The position numbers were made by a program, and so were the translations under genes. A model generated the notes under the pieces. It did not search any database, was not told the DNA's origin, and was given only the letters and a program-made list of their open reading frames with translations. From an uncultured Salinimicrobium sp. (GTDB lineage Bacteria; Bacteroidota; Bacteroidia; Flavobacteriales; Flavobacteriaceae): a DNA stretch of 34,709 nucleotides. Location of the stretch: contig CAMPJY010000008.1 in the NCBI GenBank assembly GCA_946887025.1, positions 1-34,709 on the forward strand, given 5' to 3'. Shown here piece after piece: positions 24,038 through 31,719 of this stretch. Numbering within the stretch: the stretch's first letter is position 1; each line of letters opens with the position of its first letter.

Positions 24038-24069
24038 CAAAAGTAACAAATGTTCTACGATTGTGCCAA
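24038..24069 (-). promoter_or_regulatory. promoter of sucC
   Basis: On the minus strand, TTG (24069-24067), a 21-base spacer and TACTTTTG (24045-24038) match the Bacteroidota consensus. The leader is about 28 bases. Confidence 0.65.
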
Positions 24070-24109
24070 TCTTTTTTGGTGATATCCGAAGGGGACAAGT
24101 TGCCTGCGC

Positions 24110-24763
24110 CTAACGTTCACTAAGGCGGAAATCCTCGAAATCCAGGGGATCAAAATTGCGAAAATGGCCGTTCATTTCTATAGTAAAACGGGTGCGATTA
24201 AGTTCCTGAACAATGGGAATGGTAATACACAGGTGATTCAGCAGAAATGACAAACGGTCCTTCTCTGAATTCAACTTCAGCAGGGTATACTCCTGGTCTA
24301 CTGAAAGACCCATTTTATGCGAAAGAGTATAACTATTGACAGTGGCCGCATTAATTTTTGGCGGCGGTACATCAAGATGTTGATATAGCTCCGCGATCAG
24401 GGCTACCAGTTGTTCCCTTTGGGTGTCCTCTCCATCATCAATATTTTCCAGGAATTCCACATCCCCATTGGCGTAGACCCGATCGTAATCTGTCTGGTAA
24501 AACCTTTTGATCCTGAAAACCCTCAGGCCCTTACAGATAACATCCTTGGCGCCCGATTCATAACTTTTTACTATTCCGGTAAGTTCTACCTCGGTCCCAA
24601 ATTCCATGTGGTTATCTATATAGGCGGGGATACCAAAAGTGAATCCTGTGGCCTCACAATCATCTATTAATTGCCTGTACCTGTCTTCATATATATGCAG
24701 GGGAAGATTTTCTCCCGGAAATACCACACTTTGTAAAGGGAACAGGGCGAGTTTTGAAACCAT
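24110..24763 (-). CDS. Lon N-terminal (LAN/PUA-like) substrate-binding domain protein
   Basis: A 217-residue protein consisting only of the domain that forms the N-terminus of Lon protease. It opens LALFPLQSVVFPGENLPLHIYEDRYRQLIDDC, and a helical part at residues 125-190 ends in ...LSFLLNHLCITIPIVQEL. There is no ATPase or protease domain, and the gene is the usual size for stand-alone members. Their role is unknown. Substrate or peptide binding is inferred from Lon. The start is ATG 24763. It lies 106 bp upstream of sucC on the same strand and diverges from lysA. The gap to lysA (24764-24983) holds promoters only. Confidence 0.85.
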   Translation of the reverse strand: MVSKLALFPLQSVVFPGENLPLHIYEDRYRQLIDDCEATGFTFGIPAYIDNHMEFGTEVELTGIVKSYESGAKDVICKGLRVFRIKRFYQTDYDRVYANGDVEFLENIDDGEDTQREQLVALIAELYQHLDVPPPKINAATVNSYTLSHKMGLSVDQEYTLLKLNSEKDRLSFLLNHLCITIPIVQELNRTRFTIEMNGHFRNFDPLDFEDFRLSER

Positions 24764-24934
24764 GGCAATCTTTTTTTGAAAATTACAAAAATCTTTTTTC
24801 GCTATCTCGGTCTTTTAGAGAACTTTAGAATTGTTTTGGGAGTGTGTGAAGAAAATCCTTCTGAGGCCTGATTCCTGCAAATAAGTTCACCTGGTTGTAC
24901 AATTTTCCCTATTTCGTTATTTTTATTCCTCGAA

Positions 24935-24966
24935 TTGCTTCTGTAATGAAAACTACTTTATTTTTG
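24935..24966 (+). promoter_or_regulatory. promoter of lysA
   Basis: TTG (24935-24937), a 21-base spacer and TATTTTTG (24959-24966) fit TTG / TAnnTTTG. The predicted leader is only about 12 bases. Confidence 0.6.
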
Positions 24967-24983
24967 TTGTTTAAAATTTAAAC

Positions 24984-26195
24984 ATGACCAATCGAGATTT
25001 ATTGCAAGTAGCTGAAGAATTTGGTAGCCCTGTATACGTTTATGATGCTGAAAAAATTATTTTTCAGTACAACCGGCTTAAAAATGCTTTCAGCGGAATA
25101 GAAAACCTGAAGATCAATTACGCAGTAAAGGCACTTTCAAATATTTCTATTCTTAAACTATTCAGTAAACTCGGTGCTGGACTGGACACGGTTTCCATAC
25201 AGGAAGTAAAATTAGGACTGGCAGCAGGGGTGGAGCCTTCTCGGATAATTTATACCCCCAATGGTGTCTCTCTGGAGGAAATAGAAGAGGTCGCTGCTAT
25301 GGGGCCGCAAATCAATATCGATAATCTTTCCATACTGGAGCAGTTTGGGACCAAGCATCCTGAAGTGCCTGTATGCATCAGGATCAATCCTCATATCATG
25401 GCCGGGGGCAATACAAATATCTCTGTAGGCCACGTTGATTCCAAATTCGGGATCTCCATTCATCAGATGCCTCATTTACTCAGGATTGTCGAGAATACCG
25501 GGATGAATATCAACGGAATCCATATGCACACGGGAAGTGATATCCTGGATATAGAAGTTTTCCTGAGGGCCTCGGAAATACTTTTTGATGCAGCCATGAA
25601 TTTTAAAGAACTCGAGTTCCTTGATTTCGGGAGCGGCTTCAAAGTCCCCTACAAGGAAGGTGATATTGAAACAGATATTGAAGAGCTGGGTCAAAAGCTG
25701 ACTGTTAGATTCCGGGAATTCTGCAGGAATTATGGCAAGGATCTTACCCTGGCCTTTGAACCCGGTAAATTTTTGGTAAGCGAATCCGGTAAATTCCTTG
25801 CTAAGGTCAATGTAATTAAACAAACCACTTCTACTGTATTTGCCGGAGTGGACTCTGGTTTCAATCATTTGATCAGGCCTATGTTCTATGGCTCCCAACA
25901 TGAGATCCATAATATCTCCCATCCGGAGGGCAGGGAGCGATTCTATTCGGTGGTAGGTTATATTTGCGAGACCGATACCTTTGCCAGCAATCGAAGAATT
26001 GCGGAGATCAAGGAGGGGGATATCCTCGCTTTCAGTAATGCCGGAGCTTACAGTTTTACCATGGCCAGCAATTATAACTCCCGATTCAGACCGCCCGAGG
26101 TCCTGTGGTACCAGGGAGAAGCTCATCTGATACGAGAGAGGGAAGAATTTGAGGACCTGTTAAGACATCAGGTGGAGGTAGATTTACCTCTTTAA
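24984..26195 (+). CDS. lysA: diaminopimelate decarboxylase
   Basis: The last step of lysine synthesis: PLP-dependent decarboxylation of meso-diaminopimelate. The 403-residue protein has the alanine-racemase-type fold: PLP lysine K49 in NYAVKALSN, HMHTGSD (180-186), EPGKFLVSESG (259-269), the catalytic cysteine C328 in GYICETDTFA, and the C-terminal NAGAYSFTMASNYNSRFRPPEV. The CETDTFA motif favours diaminopimelate over ornithine or arginine as substrate. The start is ATG 24984, with a recognisable promoter. The gene converges with the channel gene, with only 11 bases between the stops and no visible hairpin. Confidence 0.95.
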   Translation: MTNRDLLQVAEEFGSPVYVYDAEKIIFQYNRLKNAFSGIENLKINYAVKALSNISILKLFSKLGAGLDTVSIQEVKLGLAAGVEPSRIIYTPNGVSLEEIEEVAAMGPQINIDNLSILEQFGTKHPEVPVCIRINPHIMAGGNTNISVGHVDSKFGISIHQMPHLLRIVENTGMNINGIHMHTGSDILDIEVFLRASEILFDAAMNFKELEFLDFGSGFKVPYKEGDIETDIEELGQKLTVRFREFCRNYGKDLTLAFEPGKFLVSESGKFLAKVNVIKQTTSTVFAGVDSGFNHLIRPMFYGSQHEIHNISHPEGRERFYSVVGYICETDTFASNRRIAEIKEGDILAFSNAGAYSFTMASNYNSRFRPPEVLWYQGEAHLIREREEFEDLLRHQVEVDLPL

Positions 26196-26206
26196 CCTGA
26201 TCTGCT

Positions 26207-27199
26207 TTAGAAATCGAAGGAAGAAGCATCTTTTTCTCTCCTCTCATATACGTCCTCCCATTTCCAGCCGGAGCTCAGTAAGGTTGCATTGACTGCTTTA
26301 TCGGCAGTTGTCCTTGGGACATATTTCAGGTTATATTTTGACCAGAATTTCCTCAGGTCATCCAAATGATCTTCCTCTAAATCGTATTCCTCCCGGTCTT
26401 TCACCCCCAGCTTGATATAGCTAACTATAGTGGCGATTATGCTATTAACTTTGAGGTTCTGGACACTATCCTTTTCAAACTGGTAATTTAGCATCACCAG
26501 GACCTCATACAATCTTACCAGCTGAAGTTCAAGGGAGGCCTCCTTCTTGGCAGAAAGATAATACTGTACTATAGGGAAAAAGATATAATTACTCGAATTC
26601 TTGATGATCATCTCCCTGATGGAGTCAGTGTTCTCAACAATCATATTAGTCCCCTCCGGGGTAATGACCGTGGTATAGATCTCACTGATATCTGTGCCAA
26701 GAGTCGATATATAAATTGCCAGTTGCTTTTTCTGAAGTACCGTATTTACCACTGAAATCAGATAAGTCAGCGCAGTTGTCAGGAGAATGAAACCCGAAAA
26801 GGACAAAATGGTGGTAATCACCCTGCTGAGGCTGTTGCCTGGAACAAAATCCCCGATTCCCAGAGTAGATATTACAAAACCTGTATAATAGAGTCTCTCC
26901 AGTAAGTTGGCCGGAATTTTTGATTCTGAATTGATCACCATTTCCGGGGAACTGGTGTAAATTAAAAAGGTGCCAAAGTTTAGCATCAGCAACCAGAAAA
27001 GTGTCGTTATCAGAAGATGGAGGAGGCCGGAATATTTGAAAAGAAAATTGTTCCTGTTTTTCAGGATCAGATGTCCCAGCAGCCTGTTTACTTTACCCGT
27101 CATAAATCCAAATCCCTGGCCTGAGAGGGTAGTATGAAAAAAATCCATGAAAGTGAGCACGAGAATTAATATCCCGAGTAGTAATAAAATTATTCCCAT
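26207..27199 (-). CDS. two-TM potassium-channel-family protein with unusual filter
   Basis: A 330-residue membrane protein. A hydrophobic N-terminal helix (1-18) is followed by a helix at about 55-80, a pore region with the filter STLGIGDFVP (111-120), and a helix at about 128-153. This is the Ion_trans_2 layout. The filter reads T-L-G-I-G-D instead of the canonical T-V-G-Y-G-D, so potassium selectivity is likely but not assured. The C-terminal 170 residues are cytoplasmic, rich in charged residues near the end, and lack a recognisable RCK nucleotide-binding GxGxxG, so gating is unknown. The start is ATG 27199. It diverges from the Ere-like gene across 134 bp. Confidence 0.78.
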   Translation of the reverse strand: MGIILLLLGILILVLTFMDFFHTTLSGQGFGFMTGKVNRLLGHLILKNRNNFLFKYSGLLHLLITTLFWLLMLNFGTFLIYTSSPEMVINSESKIPANLLERLYYTGFVISTLGIGDFVPGNSLSRVITTILSFSGFILLTTALTYLISVVNTVLQKKQLAIYISTLGTDISEIYTTVITPEGTNMIVENTDSIREMIIKNSSNYIFFPIVQYYLSAKKEASLELQLVRLYEVLVMLNYQFEKDSVQNLKVNSIIATIVSYIKLGVKDREEYDLEEDHLDDLRKFWSKYNLKYVPRTTADKAVNATLLSSGWKWEDVYERREKDASSFDF

Positions 27200-27333
27200 T
27201 ATAAAAAGATATGAAAAAAAGACTATAAATTTCGCGTTAGGTTCCTTAAAATAAGCCTAATGTGTGGCTGTGGTTTTTCAGTAAGAGGGAAAAACTGTAA
27301 CTTATTGAGAAATTTTTTACGAAGAAGATTATT

Positions 27334-28647
27334 ATGGCAACAGACATTTCAAACTTCATCACAGAACCTAATACGAGCTCCACTCATTATCTTCCCCTTG
27401 AAAATTCCCAGGATCTGGATCCCCTTATCCAGAGGATTGGTGACGCTAAATATGTACTTTTAGGGGAGGCGAGTCATGGGACACATGAGTACTATACCTG
27501 GAGGGCTGAAATTTCAAAACGCCTTATTGAGGAAAAAGGATTTTCAATAATCGCAGTAGAGGGAGACTGGCCCGACTGTTATAAAATCAACAGGTGGATC
27601 AAAGACTTACCCAATTCCGGAAATTCAATAAAAGATGTACTCATGGAATTTAAACGCTGGCCTACCTGGATGTGGGCCAACTGGGAGATTGCCGCCTTTG
27701 CGGAATGGTTAAAGGATTATAACACAAAACTGGAAACCAACGATCGAGTGGGTTTCTATGGATTGGATGTGTATAGCCTATGGGAATCCTTGGAGAATAT
27801 AGTGTCATATCTGGAAAAAGAGGATCCCGAAACGGCTGTGCTGGCCAGAGAAGTGGCGGCATGTTTTGAACCTTATAAAGCCAATGATTCTTACGTCACT
27901 GCTTATCGAGGATTACGGCAGAAGTGTAAAGATGAAGTAAGACAGCTGTTATTCGAGGTACGGCAGAATATCGGAAGATACGAAGACGAACCTGAGGCAG
28001 GTCTTAACGCGGAATTAAATTCCCTGGTGATGAAAAATGCGGAGAATTATTACGAAGCCATGGCAAGCTTCAATAATTCATCATGGAATGTGAGGGATAC
28101 CCATATGGTCGAAACTTTAAATACTCTGGTGAAGTATCACGATCCTGACGCCAAGGTGATCATTTGGGAACACAATACTCATATAGGTGATGCCCGCGCA
28201 ACTGATATGGCTGCCGATGGGATGCATAATGTCGGCCAGTTGGTGAGAGAGCAGCATCAGGATGAAGGGGTAGTCCTCGTCGGCTTCGGTTCCTACGAAG
28301 GTTCCGTGATTGCTGGTGAGGGCTGGGGCTCTGAAATGAAGAAAATGGATCTCCCCCCGGCCATGGAGGATAGCGTAGAGCAGATCCTTCATGATCTTTC
28401 ACCAAAAAACAAGCTGTTGATCTTTGAAGACGAATCAGTTCTAAAGGAAATGTTCGGGAGTACCCTAGGACATCGTGCCGTGGGAGTGGTTTACGATCCC
28501 AATTACGAAAGGGGTAATTATGTGCCTTCGGTAATGTCTGACCGGTACGATGCTTTCCTCTTTATTAACAAAACCAAAGCCTTGCATCCGCTGCACATCA
28601 CACCAGATGGAAATAAGATTCCCGACACCTATCCCTTTGGCCTCTAA
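27334..28647 (+). CDS. erythromycin-esterase (Ere)-like family protein
   Basis: A 437-residue hydrolase of the Ere/EreA-like fold. The active-site segment GEASHGTHEYYTWR (44-57) has E45 and H48, then E76 in AVEGDWPD. A second histidine segment, WEHNTHIGDARA, lies near residue 283. These match the metal-free or metal-assisted hydrolase site of Ere enzymes. Chromosomal members in environmental Bacteroidota are not shown to open macrolides, so no resistance call is made. The substrate is unknown. The start is ATG 27334. Its stop is 11 bases before the metallo-beta-lactamase-fold gene, so the two are probably co-transcribed. Confidence 0.85.
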   Translation: MATDISNFITEPNTSSTHYLPLENSQDLDPLIQRIGDAKYVLLGEASHGTHEYYTWRAEISKRLIEEKGFSIIAVEGDWPDCYKINRWIKDLPNSGNSIKDVLMEFKRWPTWMWANWEIAAFAEWLKDYNTKLETNDRVGFYGLDVYSLWESLENIVSYLEKEDPETAVLAREVAACFEPYKANDSYVTAYRGLRQKCKDEVRQLLFEVRQNIGRYEDEPEAGLNAELNSLVMKNAENYYEAMASFNNSSWNVRDTHMVETLNTLVKYHDPDAKVIIWEHNTHIGDARATDMAADGMHNVGQLVREQHQDEGVVLVGFGSYEGSVIAGEGWGSEMKKMDLPPAMEDSVEQILHDLSPKNKLLIFEDESVLKEMFGSTLGHRAVGVVYDPNYERGNYVPSVMSDRYDAFLFINKTKALHPLHITPDGNKIPDTYPFGL

Positions 28648-28658
28648 TCACGTATGAA

Positions 28659-29345
28659 ATGAAAGTAGAAATCCTTGGAACACGGGCTAAAATAAAACCT
28701 TCTGCCCCTGGTTATAAGAACCACACAGGTTTTCTAATAGATGATCAAATACTTCTGGATGTGGGGGAGGAGAACTTTTTGGAAAAGAATCCCAAGGCCA
28801 TTGTATTTACCCATTTTCATCCGGATCATGCTTTTTTCGTTCCTGAACAACTGGTTTTCAATCCTAAAATTCCTCATTATGGGCCGGAAGAGCATGAACT
28901 TCTTCCTCAATTGCAAATTATAACCAAGCCCTTTGAACTCCAGGGGTATAAATTCACCCCTGTCCCCGTTATACATGCTCTCCGCCTCAAATCCCTCGGC
29001 TATGTGGTGGAAAAGGGAGCTAAAAGAATATTCTTCACAGGGGACGTGGCCTGGATTGAAAAAGCACACCTGGAGGATCTGGGGAAGCTGGATCTTATTA
29101 TTACAGAAGCAACATTTATAAAAAAAGGAGGAAGAATAAACAGGAAGGGAAATCAGATCTTCGGACATACTGGGGTTCCGGATCTTATAAGGCTTCTGGG
29201 GCAGCATACTCCCAAAATTGTCTTCACCCATTTTGGGGAATGGTTTTATGCAGATGTAAAGAGAGGACCCGATAAAATCAGGAGCTTGAATCAGGGCAAT
29301 CCTGAACTGATCCCTGCGCATGATGGTTTCATCATAGAGGTGTAA
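28659..29345 (+). CDS. metallo-beta-lactamase-fold hydrolase
   Basis: A 228-residue cytoplasmic MBL-fold protein. The metal motif THFHPDH gives H52, H54, D56 and H57. H106 (VIHAL), D129 (FFTGDVAW) and the late histidines in FTHFGEWF and PAHDGF complete a two-metal site. It resembles the RNase Z/PhnP-like small hydrolases more than true beta-lactamases: there is no signal peptide. The substrate is unknown. ATG 28659 was chosen; an ATG five bases upstream is out of frame and stops at once. It is co-transcribed with the Ere-like gene and converges with the DUF72 gene, seven bases between the stops. Confidence 0.85.
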   Translation: MKVEILGTRAKIKPSAPGYKNHTGFLIDDQILLDVGEENFLEKNPKAIVFTHFHPDHAFFVPEQLVFNPKIPHYGPEEHELLPQLQIITKPFELQGYKFTPVPVIHALRLKSLGYVVEKGAKRIFFTGDVAWIEKAHLEDLGKLDLIITEATFIKKGGRINRKGNQIFGHTGVPDLIRLLGQHTPKIVFTHFGEWFYADVKRGPDKIRSLNQGNPELIPAHDGFIIEV

Positions 29346-29352
29346 CTAAATT

Positions 29353-30069
29353 CTAATTGAACATCCCCTTCAGCTGTTTGGCATTCTCCACGGCGTTCGC
29401 TCCAATGTCATTGTTGAAATAGACGTAGACCTCCTTCACGCCCGATTTCAGGATTTTATGATGCCATTTCTCCAGCTGTTCCTGTGCGTAGTAATAGTCG
29501 TACCAGTTTTTCCCCTCGCCATGAAAACGGACATACCCGATTTCACTGGTAGTAATCATATCATCGGGAAATTCAGGACTGGAAATGGAACAGAAACTAA
29601 CCCCATATTTCGATAAAAGGGAATAGACTTCGGAATCAAACCAGGATAGGTGACGGAATTCAATAACGTTTTTATCAGCCGGATTTAAAGTTTCACAAAA
29701 ACCCTTCAGTTTCTCATCATTTCTATGAAGATTGGGTGGGAGCTGCCATAAAATACAACTCAGTTTTTCCTCCAGCAGGGCTGCAGCATTGTGAAAGTTA
29801 TCGACACTTTCTGAAACCTCTTTAAGCTTTTTCATATGCGTGACATAGCGGCTTCCTTTTAAGGTGAATCTAAAGCCTTCCGGTGCAGTATCTTTCCAGG
29901 AAAGAAGGGAGGAGTCACGGGGGAAGCGATAAAAAGTATTGTTTACCTCCACCGTATTGAACTCCTTCGCATAGAATTCCAGCCAATTCTTTTGTGCAAG
30001 TTTCTCAGGATAAAATTTACCCCTCCAGTCCTTATAGTTCCATCCGGAACATCCGATAAAAACCTTCAT
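29353..30069 (-). CDS. DUF72-family protein (TIM-barrel fold)
   Basis: A 238-residue protein of the YecE/DUF72 family, a TIM barrel with unknown activity. It opens MKVFIGCSGWNYKDWRGKFYP and carries EVNNTFYRFP, LKGSRYVTHMKKL, CILWQLPPNLH, EFRHLSWF, YVRFHGEG and VYFNNDIGANAVENA, the usual conserved strings. ATG 30069 overlaps the stop of the Fpg/Nei gene by one base (TAATG), so translation is probably coupled. The longer in-frame extension upstream lies wholly inside that gene and has no family counterpart. The pairing with a DNA glycosylase suggests, but does not show, a link to DNA damage. Confidence 0.88.
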   Translation of the reverse strand: MKVFIGCSGWNYKDWRGKFYPEKLAQKNWLEFYAKEFNTVEVNNTFYRFPRDSSLLSWKDTAPEGFRFTLKGSRYVTHMKKLKEVSESVDNFHNAAALLEEKLSCILWQLPPNLHRNDEKLKGFCETLNPADKNVIEFRHLSWFDSEVYSLLSKYGVSFCSISSPEFPDDMITTSEIGYVRFHGEGKNWYDYYYAQEQLEKWHHKILKSGVKEVYVYFNNDIGANAVENAKQLKGMFN

Positions 30070-30848
30070 TACTTCACTTTTTGACAGGAAGGACAGAAAT
30101 AGGTACTTCTGCCCGAAACTGTTGTCTTCTCGACTTTTCCCTGACAATCGGGGCAATCCGCACCTTCTTTTCGATGAGGTGCCAGGAAAGAGGAGGGCAG
30201 TTCAGAACGCTCGCCATCAGCTTCAATAACTTTATTAAGAACCATGGTTATATTTTTAAAAACCAGCTTTACCTCCTTTTCAGTCAGCTGGTCCGTACTC
30301 GTTTTCGGATGTATCCCCGACTGATAAAGGATCTCATCTGCATAGACGTTCCCGATTCCCGCAATCTCGTGCTGGTCCGTCAGCACCGCCTTGATCATCC
30401 CTTTCTTGTGCTTCAGCAGCTCCTGAAATTCCTTCTGGCTGACATCCAGGGCATGTTTCCCCAGGGAATGCTCCTTTTTGAAATCCTCCACCCCCGGGGT
30501 TAAGTAGATCTTGCCCAGTTTCCTGCGACAAACATAGGCCAGCCGGGAATCGTCCTCAAATCTAATGACCAGGTGCGTGTATTTTGGGGACTCCTCGTGC
30601 CGGTAAAATTCCAGTTTACCTGTCATCCCGAAATGGAAACCCAGCCACAGTTCCTTCTCGGCCTTTAAAAACAGATATTTACCCAGCTGCTGACATTCGG
30701 AAAAAGATTTTCCTTTAAGCTTGTTGAAATCCGACTTAGGGGATTGCAGTAACCCGGTCTGAAGGAAGTCCAGCCCGGTTATTTTTTTATTTAGCGAAGT
30801 GGAGGCTATATACTTTCCAAGAAGTGCAATTTCGGGTAATTCGGGCAT
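30069..30848 (-). CDS. Fpg/Nei-family DNA glycosylase
   Basis: A base-excision repair enzyme of 259 residues that removes oxidised bases and nicks the abasic site. The catalytic N-terminus is PELPE (P2, E3), with K57 in LGKYLFL. The helix-two-turn-helix is GIGNVYADEILYQSGIHP. The C-terminal zinc finger has CPDC and CPSC with the conserved R in VSGRSTYFCP. FHFGMTG replaces the usual HLGMSG. The PELPE sequence continues with IAL rather than the VE of Fpg, so assignment to Fpg (8-oxoguanine) or Nei (pyrimidines) is left open. The start is ATG 30848. It is the first gene of a two-gene unit with the DUF72 gene. Confidence 0.9.
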   Translation of the reverse strand: MPELPEIALLGKYIASTSLNKKITGLDFLQTGLLQSPKSDFNKLKGKSFSECQQLGKYLFLKAEKELWLGFHFGMTGKLEFYRHEESPKYTHLVIRFEDDSRLAYVCRRKLGKIYLTPGVEDFKKEHSLGKHALDVSQKEFQELLKHKKGMIKAVLTDQHEIAGIGNVYADEILYQSGIHPKTSTDQLTEKEVKLVFKNITMVLNKVIEADGERSELPSSFLAPHRKEGADCPDCQGKVEKTTVSGRSTYFCPSCQKVK

Positions 30849-30970
30849 AATGCTTGATTATTAGATCCTTATTCAAGTTACTCAAATTATTCGAAACAGA
30901 ATATCCCGTAAATTCAGTAACTTGAAGGTTTAACTTGAACTTAGGTTAATAATTCTCAAAATCCCTTAAA

Positions 30971-31639
30971 TTGCAGAGAAGCAGGATCAAAAACATACTG
31001 ATACTAACGCCCATTTTATTTCTGATGATGGGCTGCGCCCAAAAATTTGCCATGTCGCCAGAAACGGAAGTTTATCATAGTAACAAGATCATCCCAAAAG
31101 AGATTTCCAAAGAAGCGAAAATAGCCCTGTCCTACTATCCTGAACTTGAAAAAGTATCCATTGAATTCAGGTTCAAAGAAGATATAAAGAAATCTTTTAT
31201 GCAGGCTCAGCCGAAGTTTTCCAACCTGTTCCATGGAAAGAACAACCGGGAGTATTACGTATTCATCAGTAGTAAGGTGGAAATAGAGGGGGAAGATTTT
31301 ACAATAAAAGATATTCCTCCCGATGTTTTAATCGGGTGGCTCGGCCACGAACTTGGACATATTGTGGACTATAGAAACAGGTCTGCTTTCGGACTCATGA
31401 TCTTTGGGATGCGATATGTGACTTCCGAAAATTACATTATGGAAGCAGAAAGGGTCGCGGATACCTATGCTGTCGAACACGGGATGGGAGATTATATCCT
31501 GAAGACCAAAAACTTTATCCTGAACCATACCGACCTGTCGGAATCTTATAAAAACAGAATCAGGAGGCTATATCTTTCCCCGGAGGAAATAGTAGTGCTG
31601 GTCAATAATCTTGAGAAGGTTGAAGAGGGGGGAGGTTGA
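30971..31639 (+). CDS. predicted lipoprotein metallopeptidase (HExxH)
   Basis: A 222-residue exported protein. The signal peptide (residues 1-21) is followed by C22 in LMMGCAQ, consistent with a lipoprotein. The motif GHELGH gives H126, E127 and H130. A helix with EAERVADTYAVEHG about 30 residues later could supply the third ligand (E158 or E160) in the gluzincin/M48-like manner. Between the two sits a hydrophobic stretch, SAFGLMIFG. The protein lacks the membrane helices of HtpX/Ste24. The start is TTG 30971: no in-frame ATG or GTG exists between the upstream stop and the signal peptide. The substrate is unknown, and it is transcribed alone. Confidence 0.75.
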   Translation: MQRSRIKNILILTPILFLMMGCAQKFAMSPETEVYHSNKIIPKEISKEAKIALSYYPELEKVSIEFRFKEDIKKSFMQAQPKFSNLFHGKNNREYYVFISSKVEIEGEDFTIKDIPPDVLIGWLGHELGHIVDYRNRSAFGLMIFGMRYVTSENYIMEAERVADTYAVEHGMGDYILKTKNFILNHTDLSESYKNRIRRLYLSPEEIVVLVNNLEKVEEGGG

Positions 31640-31662
31640 AATCTGTGATTACTATGGTTTCC

Positions 31663-31698
31663 CGCAGATTATGCAGATCTGGCAGATTAACGCAGATT
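31663..31698. repeat. GCAGATT cluster downstream of the GH3 gene
   Basis: Four GCAGAT[TC] units start at 31664, 31673, 31682 and 31692 (spacing 9, 9 and 10). They lie in the 80-bp gap between the metallopeptidase stop and the GH3 stop. Confidence 0.6.
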
Positions 31699-31719
31699 AA
31701 GGAATAAGGTTCTTAAGGA

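Noticed and set aside
25476..26126. Minus-strand open frame of 216 codons opposite lysA
   Set aside because: lysA is complete with all catalytic motifs on the plus strand. The antisense product shows no motifs.
27334..28647. Macrolide-resistance gene
   Set aside because: The Ere-like fold is broad and many chromosomal members have no shown activity on macrolides. There is no mobile context.
29353..30156. Longer N-terminus for the DUF72 protein, starting at 30156
   Set aside because: The added residues lie entirely within the Fpg/Nei coding region and have no family match. ATG 30069 at the TAATG overlap gives the usual DUF72 start.
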